From contig CAJMNP010000001.1 in assembly GCA_905214895.1 (NCBI GenBank), positions 1-39,625 of the forward strand: a stretch of DNA of 39,625 bases, written 5' to 3'. This document shows positions 17,827 to 24,285 of this stretch, in pieces. The translations under genes were made by a program, and so were the position numbers. The DNA comes from an uncultured bacterium. Its GTDB lineage: Bacteria; Actinomycetota; Coriobacteriia; Coriobacteriales; Coriobacteriaceae. The notes beneath the pieces were generated by a model, which was not told the origin of the DNA, ran no database searches, and saw nothing but the letters and a program-made list of their open reading frames with translations. The number at the start of each line of letters is the position of its first letter. The first letter of the stretch is position 1.

Positions 17827-18436
17827 TGTTTACGCTCCCTTCTGCTTTCTCGGACAGGCCCTGGGCCACAGCGGTAACGTCGACGGCCGGACCGTTTTCG
17901 ATTGAGCGCAGGCGCTTGGCCTCGTCGAGCTCGCGATCGGCCGCGCCGCCCATGACGGTCAGCGCCTTGGTGGGGCACGCCGCCACACAATGCGGGCCGT
18001 CCGGATCGAAGGCGCACAGGTCGCACTTCACAGCGCAGGTGTACTGGCCGGGAGCCCACGTAAGCAGGCTGCTCAGGGACTTAGGATACGAAGGCGTCGG
18101 GTCGCACATGCCTGCGACACCGGCGATAGACGTGCCATCGGGATGGATGGCTCCGAAGGGGCACGCAATGGCGCACAGCCTGCACCCGATGCACTCCTGC
18201 TCCTTGACGTGGATGCGATCGCCATCGTGCTCGATGGCATTCACCGGGCAAACCTCGGCGCAGGGGGCACCCTCGCAATGGTGGCAGGCAAGGGCGGCCG
18301 AAATACCGCCGGTCTTCACGAGCGCCAGACGCGGCGTATCCTGAAGGCCCTGCATCCGGTGGGCGTCGGCACAGGCGGACTGGCATGTTCCGCAGCCGAT
18401 GCACCTCTCCGGGTTGATGTCGATGAAGCGGTTCAT
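17819..18436 (-). CDS. hyfA: hydrogenase-4 polyferredoxin subunit HyfA
   Basis: This 205-residue protein, the same length as E. coli HyfA, has four [4Fe-4S] motifs: CIGCGTCQSAC, CHHCEGAPCAEVCP, CIGCRLCAIACPFGA and CDLCAFDPDGPHCVAACP. It should take electrons from the formate dehydrogenase or HydN and pass them to the hydrogenase. A GTG 6 nt upstream is in frame, but AAAGGA is correctly spaced only from the ATG at 18436, so that start is used. A 78-nt gap with a strong hairpin separates it from fdhF. Confidence 0.93.
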   Translation of the reverse strand: MNRFIDINPERCIGCGTCQSACADAHRMQGLQDTPRLALVKTGGISAALACHHCEGAPCAEVCPVNAIEHDGDRIHVKEQECIGCRLCAIACPFGAIHPDGTSIAGVAGMCDPTPSYPKSLSSLLTWAPGQYTCAVKCDLCAFDPDGPHCVAACPTKALTVMGGAADRELDEAKRLRSIENGPAVDVTAVAQGLSEKAEGSVNNG

Positions 18437-18458
18437 CCCCACTTCCTTTCAAAATAAC

Positions 18459-18493
18459 GGGCCGGGCTCCCGAACGTACGGGACGCCCGGCCC
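18459..18493 (-). promoter_or_regulatory. stable intergenic stem-loop between fdhF and hyfA
   Basis: GGGCCGGGC and GCCCGGCCC form a 9-bp GC stem extended by an inner TCCCG/CGGGA stem. On the minus strand it is followed by GTTATTTTG, a broken T-run, so it could be a leaky terminator or an RNA-processing/stability element. It lies between fdhF and the hydrogenase genes. Confidence 0.65.
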
Positions 18494-18514
18494 AAAAAGC
18501 CAACGAGAACGGGA

Positions 18515-20737
18515 CTACACGATTTGGTTCACGTGCGTCTCATCGTCGAACTTGGCGGCGCCGGGCTCAACGTCCTGGGGAGCGGCGGCGTCCACCAGAG
18601 CCTGCTTGAGCTCGGTGTACTGACGCTCGACCTCGCCCTCGGCCCAGACCTGGTCGGCGATAGCGTCGACCTGGCAGGCGGAGAACTTGTCCTCGGGCGT
18701 ATGCGAGACCGGGTCGACCTTGTGCATGGTCAGCTCGTTGCACTTGCCGATCCACCACTGGTAGGTCATATAGACCGTGCCCTTGTTGATGCGATCACTC
18801 ACGTCGGCGCGGCTGTATACCTGGCCGCGGCGGCTGTGAATCGAGACGATGTCGCCGTTCTTGATGCCGCGCGCCTCGGCGTCCGCGGGATTCATGCGGA
18901 CAAAGCCGGGCTCGTCGGCGAGCAGCGCCAACGTCTTGCAGTTGCCGGTCATCGAGCGGCAGCTGTAGTGGCCGACCTCGCGGACGGTGCACAGGATGAG
19001 CGGGTACTCATCGTCGGGAAGCTCGGAGGGCGCCTCCCAGTCGTGCGCCATCAGGTTGGCGCGGCCGTCCTTGGTGGTGAACTTGCCACCAGCGAACATG
19101 TCGGCCGTGCCGTGGTCGTTCACATCGGTGCTCTTGACGGGCCACTGGGCGTAGCCGCCCTCGGGAGCCATCTTCTCGTAGGTCGCGCCCACAAAGTTGG
19201 GGCACAGGCTAATGCACTCGTTCCAGATCTGCTCGGTGTTGTCGTAGTGCATGGGGTAGCCCATGCGCGTGGACAGGTCCGCGAAGATCTCCCAGTCGTG
19301 GCGGCACTCGCCCTTGGGCGGAACGGCCGCGTCAAAGTGCTGGAAGCTACGGTCGGATGCGGTAAAGACACCCTCGTGCTCGCCCCAAGAGGTAGCGGGC
19401 AGGATGACGTCGGCGAGCATAGTCGTCTGCGTCATAAAGATGTCCTGGCAAATGAACAGATCCAGCTCGGAGAGCGTCTTGCGCATACCGGCCGAATCGG
19501 GCTCGGTCTGCACCGGGTCCTCGCCGTAGTTGTAGAAGCAGTGCACCTTGCCCTCGTCGACCAGGTGGCCCAGGTCGGTGAGCTTGTAGCCCTCCTCGAG
19601 CGGGAGCTTTTCCTCGGGCACGCCCCAAGCCTTGGCAAACTTGGCACGCACTGCCGGGTCGGTGACCTTCTGGTAGCCAGGGTACAGGTTGGGCAGCATG
19701 CCCATATCGCAGGAGCCCTGGACGTTATTCTGGCCACGCACGGGCGCGAGGCCGGAGTTGGGTTTGCCGATCTGGCCGGCAACGCAGGCGATGGAGGCGA
19801 TGGTGTGCACCGTCTTCAGGTTCTGCTTCTGCTGGCATACGCCCATACCCCAGCCAATGATGGCAGAGGGCTTCGCCGTGGCGTACATCTCGGCAGCTTG
19901 GTGAATCAGCGCGGGCTCGACACCCGTGATGTCCTGTACGGATTCGGGAGTGTAGTTCTTGATGGTCTCCCACCACTCGTCAAAGCCGTTCGTGTGCTCG
20001 GCGACGAAATCCTTGTCGTAGAGGCCATCGTTGACCAGACAGTTGGCAAAGGCGTTGAGGAACGCAACATTGCAGCCGTTCTTGATCGGAAGGTAGAGAT
20101 CGGCGATACGCGCGGTTTCGATATGGCGCGGGTCGGCGACGATGATCTTGCAACCCTTTTCTTTGGCTCGCACGATACGCCTTGCGACGATGGGGTGCGA
20201 ATCGGCAGGGTTATAGCCGAAGAGGAAAATGCAGCCCGCATCCTCCATACCGGGGATGGAGCATGACATGCAACCTGAACCAACCGTGTCCATCAGACCG
20301 AGGACAGTAGGGCCGTGTCAAGTACGGGCGCAGTTGTCCACGCTGTGGGTGCCGATGCACGCACGCGTAAACTTCTGCATGACGTAGTTCGCCTCATTGC
20401 CGCCGCCTCGCGAAGAGCCGGTGGTCATGACAGCGTTAGGACCATATTCGTCAATTATGGCCTGCATCTTAGATGCGGTGAAATCCAGCGCCTCGTCCCA
20501 GCTTACGCGCTCAAGATCCGCGCCCTTAGTGCGGCGGATCATCGGGTGCAGTACGCGAGGAGTCAAGATCTTGGTGTCGTTGATGAAGTCGTAGCCGCTC
20601 ATGCCCTTAAGGCACAGCTCGCTCTGGTTGGTGATGCCGTTGAGCGGTTCGGTGCCCACGACCTGGCCGTTTTGGACCAAGAGGTTAAACTGGCAACCGG
20701 CGCCGCAATACGGGCAGATCACTTTATGCTTCTCCAT
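18515..20737 (-). CDS. fdhF: formate dehydrogenase H, selenoprotein FdhF (UGA at codon 140 read as Sec)
   Basis: FdhF oxidises formate to CO2 and is the electron donor of formate hydrogenlyase. Two adjacent frames join through an in-frame TGA at 20318-20320, giving 740 residues. The UGA is codon 140, exactly the Sec position of E. coli FdhF, in the context NCART-U-HGPTV. The [4Fe-4S] cysteines C8, C11, C15 and C42 and K44 are also in E. coli positions. C-terminal Mo-bisMGD domains include GNCKTLALLADEPGFVRMNP. AGGAGG lies just before the start. The gene follows hydN by 74 nt and precedes hyfA; selA, selB and selC lie downstream on the same strand. Automatic gene callers may report two fragments (18515-20293 and 20318-20788). 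Confidence 0.96.
20285..20320 (-). promoter_or_regulatory. bacterial SECIS element of fdhF with the UGA codon
   Basis: Immediately after UGA, the minus strand forms GTCCTC, loop GGTCT, GATGGAC, with one unpaired T. The codons GGT CTG fall at positions +7 and +8 after UGA, the same place as GGU CUG in the E. coli fdhF SECIS, whose GGUCU apical loop is bound by SelB. The bulged base appears on the 3' side here rather than the 5' side, so the exact fold is uncertain. Confidence 0.8.
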
Positions 20738-20811
20738 GACACCCTCCTTCCTTTCTCTGCTACCGAATACTCGGTACTTATTTGACAATCATTGGGCCTG
20801 TCGCCCGACGC

Positions 20812-21330
20812 TTACGCCTCGTTTTCGATGGTGGCGCGGGCACGCTCGGCAGTCAGTTCTGCCAGACGCTCCTCGTCTACCAGGGTGAGGCCCTTGGTCG
20901 GGCACGCCTCGGCACACGCCGGACCGCCGGGACGGTCCACGCACAGGTCGCACTTGAGCACGAAGCTCTTAGTCTGCGAACCCACGCGAACGTCACCCAT
21001 CAAGACGGGGACCTGCGTGGTCGCCACGCTCACGGCGCCAAAGGGGCATGCCATAACGCAGCTCTTGCAGCCGATGCAGTTGTCCTCGTTGACGCCGATG
21101 CGATGGTTCTTTGGATCAAAGAACAAGGCGCCCGTAGGACAGGCCTTCGCGCACGGAGCGTCCTCGCAGTGGTGACATGCCACCGGCGCGGAGATCTCGT
21201 AGGTGCGCGTTACGCGCAAGCGAGGTGCGGCGATGTTGCCGGGAATATCGTGTGCCTCGATGCACGCCGCCATACAGGTTTGGCACCCAATGCAGCGTGA
21301 AGAATCAGCCACGACTCGTTTATTGCCCAT
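20812..21330 (-). CDS. hydN: HydN/HycB-like polyferredoxin, electron partner of FdhF
   Basis: This 172-residue ferredoxin-like protein has four [4Fe-4S] motifs: CIGCQTCMAACIEAH, CHHCEDAPCAKACP, CIGCKSCVMACPFGA and CDLCVDRPGGPACAEACP. Length is near E. coli HydN (175). It is the first gene of the hydN-fdhF-hyf series and most likely receives electrons from FdhF. The start at 21330 is preferred because AGGAGGGAG lies upstream; the open frame extends to 21438 without a better site. It is related to, but clearly distinct from, HyfA. Confidence 0.92.
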   Translation of the reverse strand: MGNKRVVADSSRCIGCQTCMAACIEAHDIPGNIAAPRLRVTRTYEISAPVACHHCEDAPCAKACPTGALFFDPKNHRIGVNEDNCIGCKSCVMACPFGAVSVATTQVPVLMGDVRVGSQTKSFVLKCDLCVDRPGGPACAEACPTKGLTLVDEERLAELTAERARATIENEA

Positions 21331-21370
21331 GTTGTTCACTCCCTCCTGAATCCCATGCCGGAGAGACCCT

Positions 21371-21409
21371 GCCGACGTTGCCCCGGACCGCCCGTGGTCC
21401 GGCATCGGC
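21371..21409 (-). promoter_or_regulatory. structured 5' leader of hydN-fdhF
   Basis: On the minus strand an outer GCCGA/TCGGC stem encloses CCGGACC/GGTCCGG with an ACGGGC loop, about 40 nt before the hydN start. It may be a regulatory leader, or the base of a longer structure. It does not match any riboswitch I know. Confidence 0.45.
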
Positions 21410-21508
21410 GTATCGAGTGCATGCGGCGAAACAGGCACTTCGATAGAATTCCTCCAACGATATACAGGTTAAATATACGCAGTTGCAGGGGGCAAACTTG
21501 AGCATAGG

Positions 21509-21534
21509 CCCTGCAATACGGGTGTATTGCAGGG
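21509..21534. promoter_or_regulatory. perfect 11-bp-arm palindrome, possible operator
   Basis: CCCTGCAATAC and GTATTGCAGGG flank a GGGT spacer. On the plus strand GTTTTG follows, so it could be a weak terminator, but no plus-strand gene lies upstream. About 180 nt before hydN and 225 nt before the antitoxin, an operator role for either unit is more likely. Confidence 0.5.
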
Positions 21535-21630
21535 GTTTTGGCAGGTTGGAATTATTCTCTAGAAGCTATAAAGGTGAGTGTATTACACGCGTACGCCGCG
21601 AGAGATTTCGCGCTCTTCTTTTAAAGATGT

Positions 21631-21691
21631 ACTACGCTTGTAGTAATGTTTACACTCATAAACTTGAGTGCAATAAAGTATTGGATATATG
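21631..21691 (+). promoter_or_regulatory. candidate promoter/operator of the toxin-antitoxin pair
   Basis: TTGAGT (21664-21669) and TATATG (21686-21691) are 16 bp apart, a plausible but weak promoter 67 nt before the antitoxin start. Inverted repeats ACTAC-GCTT-GTAGT and CACTCA-TAAACT-TGAGTG lie at and just upstream of the -35, as expected if the antitoxin represses its own operon. Confidence 0.4.
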
Positions 21692-21758
21692 ATTGCCAAG
21701 TATCGGCACGTGCCGTATTTGACCATCCATATTGCACGCTAATAAAGGGAGGCCAGCG

Positions 21759-22082
21759 ATGTCATCGACTCAAAAAAGAGCCATCCTGCAGGTGCGCATC
21801 CGCGAAGATGACAAGCAGCATGCCGAGCGCCTCTACGACGCCATGGGCACCTCGCTCGCCGAGGCCGTCCGCCTATTTGTCGCTCAGAGCATTTTGATGC
21901 GCAAGCTCCCCTTTCAGCCAGTCGCCGTACGCTCAAAGGACGGCACCGCCGCCTATGGATCGCTCAAAGCATATGGGGACCCCAATCGCCGCTCTGAGGA
22001 ACGCAATGCCTGGATTGAATACCTTGCTACGGAAAGCGACGATTCGGTTTTGGGTCCCGAGGAAGTAGACATCCATGAGTAG
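21759..22082 (+). CDS. RelB/DinJ-family antitoxin
   Basis: This 107-residue protein has the N-terminal layout of RelB/DinJ antitoxins. A short beta strand (RAILQVRIRED) is followed by a helical region ending in TSLAEAVRLFVAQSILMRKLPFQP, like the ribbon-helix-helix DNA-binding fold. The acidic C-terminal part should bind and block the toxin. The start at 21759 has AAAGGGAGG upstream. Its last 8 nt overlap the PIN toxin gene, typical of coupled antitoxin-toxin pairs. DinJ proteins usually pair with a RelE/YafQ toxin, so the PIN partner is uncommon. Confidence 0.85.
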   Translation: MSSTQKRAILQVRIREDDKQHAERLYDAMGTSLAEAVRLFVAQSILMRKLPFQPVAVRSKDGTAAYGSLKAYGDPNRRSEERNAWIEYLATESDDSVLGPEEVDIHE

Positions 22083-22530
22083 CACCATCATCGACGAGAC
22101 CGTCATCCTACGCTACCTGCTTGACGACGACGAAGTCCTGTCACCGCGCGCCGCCAAGGTCATCGCCACCCGCACCGCTCGTGTCTACCCCGAAATCATC
22201 ACGCGCGTCGTAGTCACGCTGCGCGACGTCTATAAGGTTCCCCGCGTTGAGATTGCTGCGGCCATGAAAAGGCTGCTCGATGACGTCATGGTCGACGAGC
22301 CCACCGTTGTCGCCCTTGCCGTCAAACTCTTTGGCAAGACTCATATGGACTTTACCGACTGCCTCCTCGCAGCCCGAACCGCCATCTACAACGATGATGT
22401 CGTGAGCTTTGGCAAACCCATCATCCAAGGCATGATCGATTACCGCTGTAAACGCCAAACCGCAGCCGACGCCCGCGGCCACAGCACCGACGCCACCATC
22501 GACAAGCTCCGCCACCACGGTCGCCACTAA
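22075..22530 (+). CDS. PIN-domain toxin (predicted ribonuclease)
   Basis: This 151-residue protein looks like a PIN-domain nuclease of the VapC class. The N-terminus STIIDETVILRYLLDDDE gives D7, E40 is a likely mid-domain acid, and HMDFTDCLLAARTA supplies D92 and D95. The later SFGKPI takes the place of the usual SFD, so the fourth acidic residue seems absent. The last ~25 residues are basic and His-rich. It overlaps the antitoxin by 8 nt. It would cleave RNA when free of antitoxin; the target is unknown. Confidence 0.82.
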   Translation: MSSTIIDETVILRYLLDDDEVLSPRAAKVIATRTARVYPEIITRVVVTLRDVYKVPRVEIAAAMKRLLDDVMVDEPTVVALAVKLFGKTHMDFTDCLLAARTAIYNDDVVSFGKPIIQGMIDYRCKRQTAADARGHSTDATIDKLRHHGRH

Positions 22531-22578
22531 CCGGCAGGCAACAGCATCGCCCGCCCCTCAGCCCCATCCCCTACCTAG

Positions 22579-22643
22579 GTTGCGGTGAAATAGTTCCTGG
22601 ATTTAGGCTTATTCGAGCTTTTCAGGAACTATTTCACCGCAAC
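22579..22643. repeat. 65-bp palindromic repeat, copy 2
   Basis: It has perfect 21-bp outer arms beginning GTTGCGGTGAAATAGTTCCT, with a 23-nt centre. It sits 48 nt after the PIN toxin and 174 nt before the AbiEi-like gene. Length and arms match the copies at 111 and 23890, while the centre is different. Confidence 0.92.
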
Positions 22644-22817
22644 TTTCTGTAAGGGTGGTTTTTAGTGCCGCCGAGGGGCACAAATCAACCGTTTGCCGAT
22701 TTGTTTGGCTCTGACTCATGACTCTGACCTGCCCCGTCAAGCTTTTGGTCAGTTCATGGCAAGGTCTGGCGGACCAAATATGGGATAGCGTAGTGTCATT
22801 CACTCCCCCTCGAGACC

Positions 22818-23825
22818 ATGGGGTCGAAAATGAGTCACGATAAACGCTGTTCAAAACCGCAAGTAGAGCTGTTCTTCCGGTTATTCGAGGCCCATCATGG
22901 CGGGCATCTGTTTGTAGCTACCAAAAAATGGGATGAACGCTGTGCCTACGCGCTCATGCAAAAAGAGATGATTATTCGACTCTACAACCATGTCTACGCT
23001 GATCCCGCGTATTGGAATGACCTCGGCATCGAAGATCGCGTCTTTCAATTGGCATCCGCTATTGCGGTCGTTGAACCGGATGCAGTGTTTTGTGGAGCAA
23101 CGGCGGCACTGCTCTATGGCATCGGTTCTGCATATTCGCTTCTCGACAAGGTGCAAGTACTGCTGCCGCGTTCCACCAGGCGTGATACGTATGAATTCGT
23201 TGAATATCGTCGCTGGCGGCCGGGCGACGTATGGCAGCTCGGCCCGTTTACGTTAACGGATCCATATCGCACGGTGGTCGATATCGCCCGAACGAACGCT
23301 TTTCGCTATGCGCTGGGTTATGTCGATGGCCTGGCCCGTGAGTACGGTGTCGAGCGTGAAGAATTGCGTGCATATGCACAAGCGAACTGCCGCGGACTGC
23401 ACGGCATCGCGCGCGCATTTGACGTATTTGAACACATGGATGGCAGATCGGATAACGGTGGAGAATCCGAAGCACGGGCGGCAATGATTCTGGCGGGAGT
23501 TGCCGCTCCCGAACTTCAGGTTGAAATCACTCGACCGGGAAACGCCGGCTATTATTTGGCAGATTACGGCTGGCAGATGCCAAACGGCTCTTGGATGCTG
23601 GCTGAGCTGCATGGGCTAGGCAAGTTTGAGGACGATGCCCAAAATGATCCGGAACATACTGCGGCAAAAACCTATCGAGCTGCCCTCATGCGCGATGCGA
23701 ACCTGCGTGCCATGGGCCACAACGTCATTCATTTCAAGCTCTCAGACACCTACGATGTCGAAGCATTTGGCGCCATGATGCGCGGCTACGGTATACCAAC
23801 CACAAAACCCTACGCAGACTCCTGA
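22818..23825 (+). CDS. AbiEi antitoxin-like / DUF559-type PD-(D/E)XK domain protein
   Basis: This protein of up to 335 residues resembles actinobacterial proteins that join an AbiEi-like N-terminal part to a Vsr/DUF559-like nuclease fold. The N-terminal half includes a helical region, MIIRLYNHVYADP and the typical GATAALLYGIG. The C-terminal half has GESEAR, YYLADYGW and AELHGLGKF, which fit the E, D and E-x(n)-K positions of a PD-(D/E)XK site, then LRAMGHNVIHF. No AbiEii toxin gene is adjacent, so it may be an orphan. An ATG at 22830 is an alternative start. It is flanked by two copies of the 65-bp palindrome. Function is unknown. Confidence 0.7.
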   Translation: MGSKMSHDKRCSKPQVELFFRLFEAHHGGHLFVATKKWDERCAYALMQKEMIIRLYNHVYADPAYWNDLGIEDRVFQLASAIAVVEPDAVFCGATAALLYGIGSAYSLLDKVQVLLPRSTRRDTYEFVEYRRWRPGDVWQLGPFTLTDPYRTVVDIARTNAFRYALGYVDGLAREYGVEREELRAYAQANCRGLHGIARAFDVFEHMDGRSDNGGESEARAAMILAGVAAPELQVEITRPGNAGYYLADYGWQMPNGSWMLAELHGLGKFEDDAQNDPEHTAAKTYRAALMRDANLRAMGHNVIHFKLSDTYDVEAFGAMMRGYGIPTTKPYADS

Positions 23826-23889
23826 CCGGCTACCCTCATCTTCTCGACAGCAGAACCCATCATCGACCCAGCCCGCTCGGCCTCAATAA

Positions 23890-23954
23890 GTTGCGGTGAA
23901 ATAGTTCCTGGATAACAGCTTTTGCGGCTAATCCAGGAACTATTTCACCGCAAC
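23890..23954. repeat. 65-bp palindromic repeat, copy 3
   Basis: It has perfect 24-bp arms (GTTGCGGTGAAATAGTTCCT, continued by GGAT) around a 17-nt centre that itself can pair AGC with GCT. It lies 64 nt after the AbiEi-like gene and 36 nt before the tRNA terminator. Confidence 0.92.
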
Positions 23955-23990
23955 TTCGATGGGGCATGTGGGGTCCCTGGCATGTATATG

Positions 23991-24026
23991 AAAACGGCTC
24001 TGGTCCCAAAAGGAACCAGAGCCGTT
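23991..24026 (-). terminator. terminator of the tRNA-Pro/tRNA-Gly unit
   Basis: On the minus strand AACGGCTCTGGT pairs with ACCAGAGCCGTT over 12 bp around a short loop, and the T-run TTTT ends the hairpin. It starts 12 nt after the tRNA-Gly CCA. Confidence 0.88.
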
Positions 24027-24037
24027 CGTCTATCTTA

Positions 24038-24111
24038 TGGAGCGGGCGACGGGAATCGAACCCGCGTCATCAGCTTGGAAGGCTGGGGTTCTACCATTGA
24101 ACTACGCCCGC
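24038..24111 (-). tRNA. tRNA-Gly (anticodon TCC)
   Basis: It folds as a 71-nt tRNA with encoded CCA (24038-24040). The acceptor stem is GCGGGCG/CGCCCGC, the T arm is GCGGG-TTCGATT-CCCGT, and the anticodon loop is CTTCCAA with TCC. The first anticodon-stem pair is C27-A43, a mismatch where this tRNA usually has U-A. All else is regular. Confidence 0.95.
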
Positions 24112-24117
24112 AAGATA

Positions 24118-24194
24118 TGGTCGGGACGACAGGATTTGAACCTGCGACATCCTGCTCCCAAAGCAGGCGCGCTACCAAACTGCGCCACGTCCCG
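24118..24194 (-). tRNA. tRNA-Pro (anticodon TGG)
   Basis: It folds as a 74-nt tRNA plus encoded CCA (24118-24120). The acceptor stem is CGGGACG/CGTCCCG, the anticodon stem-loop is CTGCT-TTGGGAG-CAG with TGG, and the T arm is GCAGG-TTCAAAT-CCTGT. Six nucleotides separate it from tRNA-Gly, so the two are one transcript. Confidence 0.96.
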
Positions 24195-24245
24195 AAGGTG
24201 TTGAGCAGCTAAGGTCTAAACCTTGCGTGTCCCAAAGCGAAGGAA

Positions 24246-24274
24246 ATTATAGGGGAGACTCCCCGCCTGTGCAA
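24246..24274 (-). promoter_or_regulatory. promoter of the tRNA-Pro/tRNA-Gly operon
   Basis: TTGCAC (24269-24274) and a perfect TATAAT (24246-24251) are separated by exactly 17 bp on the minus strand, about 50 nt before tRNA-Pro. The spacer holds a small GGGGA/TCCCC palindrome. It begins 11 nt after the brnQ stop. Confidence 0.8.
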
Positions 24275-24285
24275 GCGGCGATATT

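Larger units (their letters stand above)
21331..21758. other. 428-nt divergent intergenic region with several inverted repeats
   Basis: It separates the hydN operon (minus) from the toxin-antitoxin pair (plus) and holds no gene I can support. Inverted repeats seen in order are a nested stem at 21371-21409, CCCTGCAATAC/GTATTGCAGGG at 21509-21534, GTGTA/TACAC at 21578-21588, CGCGA/TCGCG at 21597-21612, ACTAC/GTAGT at 21631-21644 and CACTCA/TGAGTG at 21653-21670. It is AT-richer than its neighbours. No convincing -35/-10 pair for hydN was found. Confidence 0.7.

Noticed and set aside
18524..20266. Long plus-strand open frame of 580 codons opposite fdhF, and similar long frames opposite hyf genes, hyfG and the giant gene
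   Set aside because: They have no family features, low-complexity composition expected from GC-rich antisense frames, and no ribosome sites. They are shadows.
20318..20320. In-frame stop splitting fdhF, as if a pseudogene
   Set aside because: The TGA is at the exact Sec140 position, the SECIS loop follows, and SelA, SelB and selC are in the window. It is a selenocysteine codon.
21371..21409. Molybdenum cofactor riboswitch upstream of hydN-fdhF
   Set aside because: The stem is real, but I could not match conserved Moco-riboswitch positions; listed only as a structured leader.
22609..22854. Small minus-strand frame of 81 codons opposite the start of the AbiEi-like gene
   Set aside because: It begins inside the coding region of the other gene, runs through the palindrome and has no recognisable features.
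24253..24265. GGGGA/TCCCC hairpin as brnQ terminator
   Set aside because: The stem is only 5 bp and lies inside the spacer of the tRNA promoter; the following TATAAT is better explained as a -10 box.
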